The position numbers and the translations under genes were made by a program. From Laspinema sp963821735 (GTDB lineage Bacteria; Cyanobacteriota; Cyanobacteriia; Cyanobacteriales; Laspinemataceae): 64,000 nucleotides of DNA. Below are positions 18,876 to 28,341 of this stretch, piece after piece. Each line of letters starts with the position of its first letter. Within the stretch, counting starts at the first letter, position 1. The notes under the pieces are model-generated. The model saw nothing but the letters and a program-made list of their open reading frames with translations, made no database searches and had not been told where the DNA came from. The stretch is taken from contig CAWGFK010000012.1 in assembly GCA_963821735.1 (NCBI GenBank), positions 310,001 through 374,000 of the forward strand, written 5' to 3'.

Positions 18876-19913
18876 GTGGATAGTGTAATCGGTTTAGAGA
18901 TTATTGAAGTCGTCGAACAAGCCGCGATCGCTTCGGCTCGTTGGATGGGTAAAGGCGACAAAAATACCGCTGACCATGTGGCGGTAGAAGCGATGCGCGA
19001 ACGTATGAACCGCATTCATATGCGCGGCAGAATCGTGATCGGCGAAGGCGAACGCGATGAAGCTCCCATGTTGTACATCGGGGAAGAAGTTGGCATCTGC
19101 ACCCAGGAGAATGCCAAGGACTTCTGTGACCCCCAACAACTGATCGAAATTGATATCGCCGTTGACCCCTGCGAAGGCACCAACTTGGTTGCTTACGGAC
19201 AAAACGGTTCGATGGCAGTTCTCGCCATTGCCGAAAAAGGCGGCTTGTTCCGAGCCCCCGACTTCTACATGAAGAAGCTCGCCGCACCCGCCTGTGCCAA
19301 AAATCATGTGGACATCAATAAATCTGCCACCGAAAACCTGAAAATCCTCTCGGACTGCATGAGTCGCTCCATTGAGGAATTGGTTGTGGTGGTGATGGAT
19401 CGTCCCCGTCACAAAGGCTTAATCGAAGAAATCCGCAATGCCGGAGCCCGAGTGCGTCTGATCAGCGATGGAGATGTCTCTGCCGCCATTTCTTGCGCGT
19501 TCTCCGGAACCAACATCCACGCCCTGATGGGAATTGGTGCTGCTCCTGAAGGGGTGATCTCCGCTGCTGCAATGCGCTGTTTAGGCGGTCACTTCCAAGG
19601 TCAACTGATTTATGACCCCGAAGTCGTGAAAACTGGGCTGATCGGCGAAAGCAAAGAAAGCAATATTGCTCGTTTGCAAGAAATGGGAATCACTGACCCT
19701 GACAAGGTTTACAATGCCGAAGAATTAGCCTCTGGTGACACGGTGCTGTTTGCCGCATCAGGGATTACTCCCGGAACGTTAATGCAAGGGGTTCGCTTCT
19801 TCAAAGGCGGCGCTCGGACTCACAGTCTGGTTATTTCTAGCCAGTCGAGTACCGCTCGCTTTGTCGATACCATTCATATGTACGACGCTCCGAAGAACCT
19901 ACAATTGCGCTAA
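18876..19913 (+). CDS. glpX: fructose-1,6-/sedoheptulose-1,7-bisphosphatase, class II
   Basis: In cyanobacteria this single enzyme performs both bisphosphatase steps of the Calvin cycle. The 345-aa product is normal in size. The start is GTG 18876, supported by GGAGG about 8 bases upstream and by the family N-terminus (M)DSVIGLEIIEVVEQAAIASARWMGKGDKN. Key motifs: RGRIVIGEGERDEAPMLYIGEEVG (residues about 49-72), the metal-binding DIAVDPCEGTN (about 92-102), and the C-terminal ARTHSLVISSQSSTARFVDTIHM. Expected to be redox- and AMP-regulated as in other cyanobacteria, which is family knowledge. Confidence 0.96.
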   Translation: MDSVIGLEIIEVVEQAAIASARWMGKGDKNTADHVAVEAMRERMNRIHMRGRIVIGEGERDEAPMLYIGEEVGICTQENAKDFCDPQQLIEIDIAVDPCEGTNLVAYGQNGSMAVLAIAEKGGLFRAPDFYMKKLAAPACAKNHVDINKSATENLKILSDCMSRSIEELVVVVMDRPRHKGLIEEIRNAGARVRLISDGDVSAAISCAFSGTNIHALMGIGAAPEGVISAAAMRCLGGHFQGQLIYDPEVVKTGLIGESKESNIARLQEMGITDPDKVYNAEELASGDTVLFAASGITPGTLMQGVRFFKGGARTHSLVISSQSSTARFVDTIHMYDAPKNLQLR

Positions 19914-20308
19914 TTCAAACTCAGCGCGGTTAAGGAAGGGACGAAAGCAGGATGACCTCACAACGGTGATGTCACCGGGGTGAGAATCCCGCTAGTTTTT
20001 AAGCGGAGTCTTTCCCCAGCGATCGCCACGGTGATCCCTTCTGCCGGTGGTGCGGACCCCTCTAAAGTCCGCTCCCTCCCTCTCCTTCCCCAACCCGCTC
20101 TTTATGCAGTGATGCCGGAGGTTTTTCCTCCTGTACCCTGTCTCGAACCCTTGCTCAATCCCCCAGGATTGCGCTAACCCACCCGGGTTTCAGTTAGGAT
20201 AAAAATAAAGACAACCCGATTAATTCAGTTCGCCAGAGATAGAATCTCATCGATACGCTTGTCAAATATCAAGAGGGCGTAAACGACTAAAAAATCCAGG
20301 GAGAAATC
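19914..20308. other. intergenic region between glpX and hemA
   Basis: Two small hairpins follow glpX: GGTGA TG TCACC (19963-19974), and CCGCT ... AAGCGG around TAGTTTTT (about 19989-20006). The second could terminate glpX. The hemA promoter must lie to the right. One ORF over part of it (19980-20177) is Pro-rich and has no ribosome binding site. Confidence 0.4.
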
Positions 20309-21607
20309 ATGAATATTGCAGTCGTAGGTCTTAGCCATAAGACGGCACCCGTAGAAGTTAGAGAAAAGCTGAGTATTCCCGAACCCCAGATTAAAGAGGC
20401 GATCGCTCATTTATGTAGCTATCCTAATATTCGAGAAGTCGCGATTCTCAGCACTTGCAACCGTTTAGAAATTTATATCGTAACGGGTGAAACCGACTCC
20501 GGCGTTCGTGAAGCCATCCAATTTCTCTCGGAACGCGGCCAATTAAACGTTCATAAGTTACGACAACATCTGTTTATCTTGTTACAAGAAGATGCGGTTA
20601 TGCATCTGATGCGGGTTGCAGCCGGTTTGGATAGCTTGGTCCTCGGCGAAGGCCAAATTTTAGCCCAAGTTAAAAATACTCACAAACTCGGTCAGCAACA
20701 TAATGGGGTCGGACGCATTCTCAATCGTCTCCTCAAACAAGCCATTACCGCAGGCAAACGGGTTCGCACGGAAACTAGCATCGGCACCGGCGCAGTTTCT
20801 ATCAGTTCCGCAGCGGTGGAACTAGCCCAAATTAAGGTCCAGGACCTCGCACCCTATCGCATTGCGATTCTCGGTGCTGGGAAAATGTCGAAACTCTTGG
20901 TTCAACATTTACTCTCCAAAGGTGCTCGCCAAATTACCATTCTCAATCGCACGTTACGTCGCGCTGAAGAACTGGCTAAAAACTTCCCCGATGCGGACTT
21001 GAAGCTGCATTTAATCTCAGATATGATGAGCGTAATTGCTGAAACAGATATTGTTTTTACAAGTACCTCTTCTACTGAACCTATCTTAAATCGGTCTAAA
21101 CTCGAACCGATTTTAACTCCCAGTAGCTCGATCATGCTAATTGATATTTCAGTGCCGCGTAATGTGGATTCTGATGTCAATACGCTCTCCAATGTCCATT
21201 CGTTTAATGTGGATGACTTAAAAGCAGTTGTTGCTCAAAACCAAGAAAGCCGTCGTCAAATGGCAATGGAAGCTGAGGGATTACTGGAAGAAGAAGTTGA
21301 AGCATTTGATGTTTGGTGGCGCAGTTTAGAAACAGTGCCGACGATTAGCTGTTTACGGGATAAAATCGAAACCATTCGCGAGCAGGAATTGGAAAAAGCT
21401 CTGTCTCGTTTAGGGTCGGAATTTGCCGAAAAGCATCAAGAAGTGATTGAGGCACTCACCCGAGGCATTGTTAATAAAATCTTGCATGACCCAATGGTTC
21501 AACTGCGGGCACAGCAAGATATTGAGGCGCGTCGTCAAGCGATGGAAACTCTGCGCTTGCTGTTTAATTTGGAGACAGAAACGCGATCGGGCGAACAGTA
21601 CAGTTAG
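20309..21607 (+). CDS. hemA: glutamyl-tRNA reductase
   Basis: HemA reduces glutamyl-tRNA(Glu) to glutamate-1-semialdehyde with NADPH, the committed step of tetrapyrrole synthesis in oxygenic phototrophs. 432 aa. The N-terminal GLSHKTAPVEVREKL and the catalytic cysteine in LSTCNRLEIY (residue about 50) are present. Further on are GLDSLVLGEGQILAQVK, the nucleotide-binding GAGKMSKLLVQHLL (residues about 190-205), and the C-terminal dimerisation helices. A GGGAGAAATC ribosome binding site precedes the ATG. HemA levels are usually set by haem feedback and FluBP/GluBP-type control; nothing specific is visible here. Confidence 0.97.
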   Translation: MNIAVVGLSHKTAPVEVREKLSIPEPQIKEAIAHLCSYPNIREVAILSTCNRLEIYIVTGETDSGVREAIQFLSERGQLNVHKLRQHLFILLQEDAVMHLMRVAAGLDSLVLGEGQILAQVKNTHKLGQQHNGVGRILNRLLKQAITAGKRVRTETSIGTGAVSISSAAVELAQIKVQDLAPYRIAILGAGKMSKLLVQHLLSKGARQITILNRTLRRAEELAKNFPDADLKLHLISDMMSVIAETDIVFTSTSSTEPILNRSKLEPILTPSSSIMLIDISVPRNVDSDVNTLSNVHSFNVDDLKAVVAQNQESRRQMAMEAEGLLEEEVEAFDVWWRSLETVPTISCLRDKIETIREQELEKALSRLGSEFAEKHQEVIEALTRGIVNKILHDPMVQLRAQQDIEARRQAMETLRLLFNLETETRSGEQYS

Positions 21608-22135
21608 TCCGGGGTACAGTTAAGGAAAAAAACGGGGGTTTTGGCCTAAATTTATGCGGGTTCTGCATCAAATTTGGGCTAAAACTCTGGTTTCTTGTTT
21701 CGGGAATCTGATTCTGGACTGGCTGTTCTAGGATAGATCAAGCGGGTTTATTCTCATTACCCATGCGGGTTAAAGGCATATCAGGAGGATCAGCAGTCGT
21801 TTTCTCTGGCGATCTGGGCCAATTCATTTAAGTTGCATAGAGATTTTATTAGAACTATTCGGGTCAGGACTTAGGCAACCTATAAAAATCTAAAACATCG
21901 AACCCTAAATGTAGAGGCGATTCGCGAAGCGCCTCTACATTTAGGTTTTGTCCTCCCCGGCGGTTCCTAAATTAGGCGGCAGAGCCGCAAGAGGTGCGGA
22001 TCACGGCAGAGCCATGATCCGAGGATAATTTAAAAATTATGCAAATTAAGAGTATTAAGGACTGGGTGCGATCGCCATTCCCTGGCTGATGACTCTACAA
22101 TGACAGCTAGATCTAAACTCTAAACTTTAAAATTC
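21608..22135. other. gene-free stretch with a palindromic element
   Basis: It contains the family-3 palindrome at 21904-21945 and, at about 21970-22020, a GGCGGCAGAGCCGC hairpin with nearby GGCAGAGCC. Similar GGCTCTGCCGC words recur near 63530. No ORF. Confidence 0.45.
21904..21945. repeat. family-3 palindrome (CCTAAATGTAGAGGCG arms)
   Basis: CCTAAATGTAGAGGCG and its complement CGCCTCTACATTTAGG flank an ATTCGCGAAG centre. A second copy lies at 29074-29118. Confidence 0.75.
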
Positions 22136-25100
22136 ATGCTTAAAGGGTTAGGAAAACAAGCCTTTAAATGGATCGTGGCTGGATTAGCCGTATGGATGGG
22201 GATAGAACTCTTTGCTTTTTTGAGTGCCGAAAGTTTCTGGTTTGACGAACTGGGGTACGAACGAGTCTTTTGGGTTCGCCTCCTCACCCGCTTAGTGCTG
22301 CTGGCACTAGGACTGGGAATCACTGGCGGTTTAACCTTCAGCAATCTATTTCTGGCGAACCATCTTAAATATGGCAAACTCGATCTCCTCAGCCGGGGAC
22401 TGACGGAACCCCCAGGAGGGCGCGATCGCTGGAAACGCAATATTAGCCACCCCATCGCCCGCCCTAACATCCTGAGTCCTAATTCCTATACCGCCCTCAA
22501 CTTAGAATCCCTGCTGGCCCTCGTCATTCTCCTAGCTTTAGGAATCTCCACCCTCCTGGTGTACTATGCTCAGGTTGTGGTGGATTATTGGCATCCCGGT
22601 TCCTGGTTACTGTTGAATTCTCCCTCAGTTCCCTTGGGATTTGGACTCAACTCCGGCCAGGAAATGTTACAGCAAATGACAACAGACTGGTGGCAAATTG
22701 CCCTGTTGTTGCTGTTTACGGTGGCGATCGTTCTGGAACCTCGCTTACTCTATGCGATCGCCGTTGTCTTAAGCCTGTTCTTCGGTCTCGTCTTTTCGGG
22801 TCAGTGGGCAAGAGTGCTGCTGTTTTTCCACCCCACAGCCTTTAATATTACCGAACCCGTTTTTAACCAAGATATTAGCTTTTATATCTTTAACTTGCCC
22901 ATTTGGGAACTCCTAGACTTTTGGCTATTGGGAGTGCTGTTTTTCCTCTTCGCCGCCGTCACAGTGATTTATTTAGTCTCGGGAAATAGTATCAGCGAAG
23001 GGAAGTTTCCCGGATTTTCTGATGGGCAATTGCGTCACCTTTATGGATTGGGTGCGGCACTCACCGGGGCGATCGCCTTGCGCTATTGGCTGTTGCGCTA
23101 TGAATTGCTCTATACCAGCAATGATGTAATTTATGGTGCAGGCTATACCCAAGCTAATGTAGAAGTCTGGAGCTATGGGGGCTTAACCTTATTATCTGCG
23201 GCAGTCGCTATTTTCTTACTCTATCTGACCTTTCGCCCACTCGAACAACAGAACTTTAAACAGCTCAAACAGTCCTTGGGACTCTATGTCGCAACGGTGG
23301 CGATCGCCGGGTCACTCGTGCCGTTCGCGGTGCAACGTTTGATCGTCCAACCGAACGAAATCGAACGGGAGCGTCCCTACATTGAGCGCAGTATCGCCTT
23401 CACCCGTCAGGGGTTCGACCTCGATCGCATTGATGTCCAACTCTTCAACCCAGAAAATGCCCTCACTTTTGAAGATATCCTCGCCAATGACCTGACCATT
23501 AATAATATCCGCCTCTGGGATACTCGCCCTCTCCTGCAAACCAATCGCCAACTCCAACAAATTCGGCTGTACTATAAATTTCCCGATGCGGATATCGATC
23601 GCTATACCCTCAGAAAAACTGAACCCGAATCTGAAGAACCCATCACGGAACGGCAACAGGTCCTGATCTCGGCTCGGGAACTGGACTATAGCGCCGTTCC
23701 TACAGAAGCTCAAACCTGGGTCAACGAACACTTAGTTTATACCCACGGGTATGGGTTTACCTTGAGTCCCGTGAATACCGTGGGTCCTGGGGGATTGCCA
23801 GACTACTTCGTTCGCGATATTGGCATGGAACGCCAAACTGTGAGTGAAACCGTCAACGATGGCATATTAGGAACCGCAAATGAACTGATTCGCGCCAGCA
23901 TTCCCATCGGACATCCCCGGATTTACTATGGGGAACTGACGGATACAGAGGTGATGGCACCGAGTAATGTCCCGGAGTTAGATTATCCCCAGGGGGATGA
24001 AAATGTTTATAATACTTATGAAGGGACGGGGGGCGTTTCGATTGGCTCTTGGTGGCGTCGGTTAATCTTTGCCAAATACCTGAACAACTGGCAGATGTTG
24101 TTCACGGACAATTTTACCCCAGAGACGAAAGTTTTATTTCGCCGCAATATTAAGGACCGGATTCGGGCGATCGCCCCGTTTTTGGAATTTGATAGTGACC
24201 CGTATCTGGTGGTTGCCAATACCCGATTATATGAGCCGGGAATCACCCCAGTGGAACAACCGTTTCCCGATGATGATAATTATCTCTACTGGATTATTGA
24301 CGCCTATACTATCAGCGATCGCTATCCCTATTCTGAACCGACTTCTCAGGAATTTAACTACATCCGCAACTCGGTCAAGGTGGTGGTAGATGCCTACAAT
24401 GGCAAGGTCAAACTTTACATCGCTGACCCGTCGGACCCTCTGGTTCAGAGTTGGCAAGAGATTTTTCCCAACTTGCTCCAACCCCTGGATGCTCTGCCGG
24501 TGACCCTCCGCAGCCATATCCGCTATCCCCCGGATTTTTTTGAGGTGCAATCGGAACGGTTGCTGACTTACCACATGACTGATCCGACGGTTTTTTATAA
24601 TCGGGAAGACCAATGGCGGGTGCCCAATGAAATTTATGGCACTGAGCAGCAAGTGGTTGAGCCTTATTATTTGATTATGAAATTGCCCACGGAAGTCTCA
24701 GAAGAATTTATTTTGTTGCACCCATTTACGCCGATGAGTCGCAATAATTTAATTGCTTGGATGGGCGGGCGATCGGATGGGATTCATTATGGGAATTTAC
24801 TACTGTACCAATTCCCGAAACAACAGTTAGTTTATGGTCCGGAGCAAATTGAAGCCAGAATTAACCAAGATCCGGTGATTTCTCAACAGATTTCCCTGTG
24901 GAATCGCCAGGGGTCTCGGGCCATTCAGGGGAATTTGTTGGTGATTCCTATTGAGCGATCGCTGCTGTATGTCGAACCGCTTTATATTGAGGCCGAACAA
25001 AATAGTTTGCCCATTTTAGCCCGGGTGATTGTCGCTTATGAGAACCGCATCGTGATGGCAGAAACCCTTGAACTGGCCCTGAATGCTATTTTCCAAGGAC

Positions 25101-25171
25101 AAGGAGAACAACAACCCACGGACCCGATTATTCGTCCGGTGGAAGACTTGACGTTACCCCCGTTGAATTAA
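22136..25171 (+). CDS. UPF0182 family membrane protein
   Basis: A 1011-aa protein of the UPF0182 (COG1615) family, found in cyanobacteria and actinobacteria, function unknown. The first 330 or so residues hold about seven transmembrane segments, including GLAVWMGIELFAFLS, LLALGLGITGGLTFSNLF, LLALVILLALGISTLLVYYA and GVLFFLFAAVTVIYLVS. The remainder is a large soluble region with family motifs such as RPYIERSIAFTRQGFDLDRI, WDTRPLLQTNRQLQQIRLYYKFPDADIDRY and RSHIRYPPDFFEVQ. The length is normal. No operon partner. Confidence 0.95.
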   Translation: MLKGLGKQAFKWIVAGLAVWMGIELFAFLSAESFWFDELGYERVFWVRLLTRLVLLALGLGITGGLTFSNLFLANHLKYGKLDLLSRGLTEPPGGRDRWKRNISHPIARPNILSPNSYTALNLESLLALVILLALGISTLLVYYAQVVVDYWHPGSWLLLNSPSVPLGFGLNSGQEMLQQMTTDWWQIALLLLFTVAIVLEPRLLYAIAVVLSLFFGLVFSGQWARVLLFFHPTAFNITEPVFNQDISFYIFNLPIWELLDFWLLGVLFFLFAAVTVIYLVSGNSISEGKFPGFSDGQLRHLYGLGAALTGAIALRYWLLRYELLYTSNDVIYGAGYTQANVEVWSYGGLTLLSAAVAIFLLYLTFRPLEQQNFKQLKQSLGLYVATVAIAGSLVPFAVQRLIVQPNEIERERPYIERSIAFTRQGFDLDRIDVQLFNPENALTFEDILANDLTINNIRLWDTRPLLQTNRQLQQIRLYYKFPDADIDRYTLRKTEPESEEPITERQQVLISARELDYSAVPTEAQTWVNEHLVYTHGYGFTLSPVNTVGPGGLPDYFVRDIGMERQTVSETVNDGILGTANELIRASIPIGHPRIYYGELTDTEVMAPSNVPELDYPQGDENVYNTYEGTGGVSIGSWWRRLIFAKYLNNWQMLFTDNFTPETKVLFRRNIKDRIRAIAPFLEFDSDPYLVVANTRLYEPGITPVEQPFPDDDNYLYWIIDAYTISDRYPYSEPTSQEFNYIRNSVKVVVDAYNGKVKLYIADPSDPLVQSWQEIFPNLLQPLDALPVTLRSHIRYPPDFFEVQSERLLTYHMTDPTVFYNREDQWRVPNEIYGTEQQVVEPYYLIMKLPTEVSEEFILLHPFTPMSRNNLIAWMGGRSDGIHYGNLLLYQFPKQQLVYGPEQIEARINQDPVISQQISLWNRQGSRAIQGNLLVIPIERSLLYVEPLYIEAEQNSLPILARVIVAYENRIVMAETLELALNAIFQGQGEQQPTDPIIRPVEDLTLPPLN

Positions 25172-25251
25172 GAGGATTAATGGATCTGCTGAAAAATTAG
25201 TCTAGTCCGCTACACTGACAAAAATCGCTGACTCAATCCTGGGAGGGATTT

Positions 25252-25470
25252 ATGAAACTGCTCAAAAAAAGAGTTAGAAGTTTGCTGGTGCAACTGTATG
25301 AGGAGGTAGAGTTGCTTCCGGATGATGATTTGCAACAGGTCGGTGCTGTGGTAGAAAGTCTTTATTACGATCTGTATGTGCTGCGCTTCATTCAGCAAGC
25401 GAACCGCAGCGTTAAGCCTGGAGATAGCTTCACCCGTGAGGAAGCTTTGCGATATTTGCGATCGCTTTGA
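25252..25470 (+). CDS. putative antitoxin of a two-gene module
   Basis: A 72-aa acidic, helical protein: KRVRSLLVQLYEEVELLPDDDLQQVGAVVESLYYDLYVLRFIQQAN, then a short tail with SFTREEALRYLRSL. A GGGAGGG ribosome binding site precedes the ATG. It sits 61 bases ahead of a small RelE/ParE-like ORF. Size, charge and order fit an antitoxin, but I see no recognised DNA-binding motif, so this is inferred from context. Confidence 0.55.
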   Translation: MKLLKKRVRSLLVQLYEEVELLPDDDLQQVGAVVESLYYDLYVLRFIQQANRSVKPGDSFTREEALRYLRSL

Positions 25471-25531
25471 AGGTGTTGCTGCTACTTATCTCCAAGTCAA
25501 CCTTTAGATTCAGGGGGAATCGAGCTGTCCT

Positions 25532-25798
25532 GTGATTCTTGAAGCGCGCTATAGTCGGTCTTTCCTTCTCGATCTTCGGCAGTTAGACCGAGCTAGTTTC
25601 GAGCGGGTTTACGAATTCGTCTTTTTCAAAATTATGCAGATTGAACGGATTCAAGAGTTGCCGGAGTTACACCAACTCGGCGCTCATCCTATTTTTTATC
25701 GGTTTAGGCTGGATAACTATTTGGTGGCTATACAAGTGATTGGGCATTTTGTCAAGTTTTTACGAATTTTACCTCTGCCAGACATGAACGAGCCTTAA
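25532..25798 (+). CDS. putative RelE/ParE-type toxin
   Basis: An 88-aa protein from a GTG start. The N-terminus ILEARYSRSFLLDLRQL resembles the K/R-F-x-x-D-L helix of RelE/ParE toxins. The end (PIFYRFRLDNYLVAIQVIGHFVKFLRILP) matches the family's YRIR.G.YR......V.....V.HR.D strand pattern, but the final HR is replaced by LRIL, so catalytic residues may be altered. It is paired with the 72-aa gene upstream. Confidence 0.6.
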   Translation: MILEARYSRSFLLDLRQLDRASFERVYEFVFFKIMQIERIQELPELHQLGAHPIFYRFRLDNYLVAIQVIGHFVKFLRILPLPDMNEP

Positions 25799-25947
25799 GC
25801 CTTCCAGGGAAGTCATCCTGGGATTGGCGTGATATCCCAGCTCAGGTTAACCACTGAAAGGGTCTAATTGTATCCGCATCCTTCGTCTCATTCCACTGAT
25901 ATCGGTACACTTGTGTGTGGTGAAACAAAGATAAGTAGAGAATTGTT

Positions 25948-27534
25948 ATGGATGCTCGATCGCTCTGGAAACGATATCAAGACTGGCTCTATTATCATGA
26001 AGGGCTAGGACTGTACCTGGATATCAGTCGAATGAGATTCGATGATGCCTTCGTCGAATCGATGAAACCTAAGTTTGCTCAAGCTTTTGAGGACATGAAG
26101 GCCCTAGAAGCCGGGGCAGTCGCCAATCCCGATGAAGGCCGGATGGTGGGTCACTATTGGTTAAGGAATCCGGACATTGCACCCACCCCAGAACTCAAAC
26201 AAGAAATCCTCGAAAACCTCAGCCATATCCAGGAGTTTGCCCAAAAAGTTCATAACGGGACAGTCCACCCTCCCAGCGCGTCTAAATTTACAGACATTCT
26301 CTCCATCGGCATTGGTGGGTCGGCCCTCGGACCGCAATTTGTCTCCACCGCCTTGGCCCCCGAGTCTGCACCCCTGGAAATTCACTTCATTGACAATACC
26401 GACCCCGCAGGGATCGATGCCCTGTTAAATCACATTAAAGACCGTCTGGCAACCACCCTGGTCCTGGTGATCTCTAAATCCGGCACCACCCCAGATACCC
26501 GCAATGGCATGATTGAGGTCCAAAAAGCCTTTGAAAGCATGAATCTCAACTTTGCCAGTCATGCCGTTGCCATTACCGGCCATGATAGCGCCTTGGAAAA
26601 ACAAGCCCAGAAAGAAGGCTGGATTGACATTTTCCCCATGCATGACTGGGTGGGAGGACGCACCTCAGAACTCTCTGGAGTGGGATTAGTCCCGGCTGCT
26701 TTACAGGGCATTGATATTCAGGGTATGCTGGCTGGGGCCAAAGAAATGGATGATGCCACTCGCCAACCGGACCTCAAGGGCAATCCAGCCGCACTGCTGG
26801 CCCTCTCCTGGTACTTTGCAGGCAATGGACGAGGGGAAAAAGATATGGTAGTCCTGCCTTATAAAGACAGTCTGTTGCTGTTTAGCCGCTATCTGCAACA
26901 GTTGGTAATGGAATCCCTAGGTAAGGAGAAAGATTTAGCAGGCAATACGGTGTATCAAGGGATTGCCGTGTACGGAAATAAAGGGTCTACGGATCAACAC
27001 GCTTATGTTCAACAACTGCGCGAGGGGGTCCCGAATTTCTTCCTAACCTTTATTGAGGTTTTAGAAGACCGTCAGGGCCATTCCCCAGATGTAGAACCGG
27101 GAATCACTACAGGCGATTATTTGTTAGGGTTTTTGTATGGAACTCGCGAAGCGATTTATGACAATCAGCGCGATTCCATTTCGGTGACGATTCCCCAGGT
27201 GAATCCGCGCATCGTGGGGGCGTTGATTGCTCTGTACGATCGCGCCGTGGGGTTATATGCTTCGTTGGTTAACGTCAATGCCTATCATCAACCGGGGGTG
27301 GAAGCGGGTAAAAAGGCAGCTTCTGAGATTCTCCACCTCCAAACCCGAATTATGGAGGTGATTGCCGCAGAAGGGAAACCGTTATCCCTAGAGGAGTTGG
27401 CCAAGAAAGCCGATGCGGGCGATCGCATTGAAATGATTTACAAAATCCTGCGCCATCTCCATGCCAATGGACGGCAAGTGACTCTATCGGGTAATTTGGC
27501 CCAACCTGAAAGCTTAACTGTGTCTACTCGTTAA
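25948..27534 (+). CDS. pgi: glucose-6-phosphate isomerase
   Basis: Pgi interconverts glucose-6-phosphate and fructose-6-phosphate in glycolysis, gluconeogenesis and the oxidative pentose pathway. The 528-aa length is normal for the cyanobacterial form. Visible motifs: IGIGGSALGPQFVS (residues about 117-130), SKSGTTPDT (about 175-183), the catalytic Glu in MESLGKEKDLAGN, His in GSTDQHAYVQQ, and Lys in NAYHQPGVEAGKKAA. A 12-bp hairpin follows the stop. Confidence 0.97.
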   Translation: MDARSLWKRYQDWLYYHEGLGLYLDISRMRFDDAFVESMKPKFAQAFEDMKALEAGAVANPDEGRMVGHYWLRNPDIAPTPELKQEILENLSHIQEFAQKVHNGTVHPPSASKFTDILSIGIGGSALGPQFVSTALAPESAPLEIHFIDNTDPAGIDALLNHIKDRLATTLVLVISKSGTTPDTRNGMIEVQKAFESMNLNFASHAVAITGHDSALEKQAQKEGWIDIFPMHDWVGGRTSELSGVGLVPAALQGIDIQGMLAGAKEMDDATRQPDLKGNPAALLALSWYFAGNGRGEKDMVVLPYKDSLLLFSRYLQQLVMESLGKEKDLAGNTVYQGIAVYGNKGSTDQHAYVQQLREGVPNFFLTFIEVLEDRQGHSPDVEPGITTGDYLLGFLYGTREAIYDNQRDSISVTIPQVNPRIVGALIALYDRAVGLYASLVNVNAYHQPGVEAGKKAASEILHLQTRIMEVIAAEGKPLSLEELAKKADAGDRIEMIYKILRHLHANGRQVTLSGNLAQPESLTVSTR

Positions 27535-27571
27535 ATCGAGTTGGCCTGACCCTGGATTTGACCTACGCTAG

Positions 27572-27604
27572 AAGTATAGACGCTACTCGGTGGCGTCTAT
27601 ACTT
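27572..27604 (+). terminator. hairpin after pgi
   Basis: AAGTATAGACGC (27572-27583) and GCGTCTATACTT (27593-27604) form a perfect 12-bp stem with a 9-base loop. The U-tract is weak (ACTTGTTC). It lies between pgi and the response regulator. Confidence 0.65.
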
Positions 27605-27627
27605 GTTCAGTTCCCCCTTGAGACCCC

Positions 27628-28341
27628 ATGCCCTTGACGATTCTGATTGTTGATGACGATCCCGCTATTCGTCTGTCTATCTGCCATTATTTGGAGCAGT
27701 GTGGTTATTCTGCGATCGCCGCTCAGAATGGTCAAGAGGGTCTATTAAAAGTAGAAGAATTTCAACCTCAGTTACTGGTAACGGATATCATCATGCCGGA
27801 GATGGATGGGTATGAATTGGTCAAGCGGGTTCGCAAAAAACCCGCTTTACGGTTGTTACCTGTGATTTTTTTAACCGCACGCACCAGTACCCCGGAACGG
27901 ATTTTAGGCTATCAACTCGGCTGCGATTTGTATTTACCCAAGCCGTTTGATTTGGAGGAACTCGGCGCAGTGATTCGCAATTTGTTGGAACGCTCTCAAC
28001 TCATCCAATCCCAATGGCGATTTAAGTCCGATGACTCCCTCTCTCCCCCTGCGGAACCCAACAACAACCCGCCTTCTCCCGACGATTCTCTCCCGGCTAG
28101 TTTTAATCCAGGAACTACGGAATTAACGGCACAAGAGTCAGAGTTTACGATTTCTTTAACGCCCCGAGAACGAGATGTTTTAGATTTACTGGCGGAAGGT
28201 CTTTCTAATGCCCAAATTGGCGATCGGCTCCACTTGAGTCCGCGCACGGTGGAAAAATATGTGAGTGCGCTGTTGCGAAAAACGGAAACCAGTAATCGCG
28301 CTGGACTTTTGCGGTTTGCGATCGAGCATCATTTGGTTTAA
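27628..28341 (+). CDS. response regulator, REC plus LuxR-type HTH
   Basis: A 237-aa transcription factor. The receiver domain (residues 1-125) has the acidic pair at D9-D11, the phosphoacceptor D53 in VTDIIMPEMDG, the switch Thr in FLTART and the Lys of KPFD. A Pro/Ser-rich linker (about 135-165) joins a LuxR/NarL helix-turn-helix: TPRERDVLDLLAEGLSNAQIGDRL, then SPRTVEKYVSALLRKT (about 172-215). It resembles the Ycf29-like group of cyanobacteria and red plastids, which is tentative. No kinase is adjacent. Its stop overlaps the convergent SDR stop by four bases. Confidence 0.9.
   Translation: MPLTILIVDDDPAIRLSICHYLEQCGYSAIAAQNGQEGLLKVEEFQPQLLVTDIIMPEMDGYELVKRVRKKPALRLLPVIFLTARTSTPERILGYQLGCDLYLPKPFDLEELGAVIRNLLERSQLIQSQWRFKSDDSLSPPAEPNNNPPSPDDSLPASFNPGTTELTAQESEFTISLTPRERDVLDLLAEGLSNAQIGDRLHLSPRTVEKYVSALLRKTETSNRAGLLRFAIEHHLV

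Noticed and set aside
19980..20177. Plus-strand 65-aa ORF between glpX and hemA
   Set aside because: Pro-rich translation of GC-rich spacer, no ribosome binding site.
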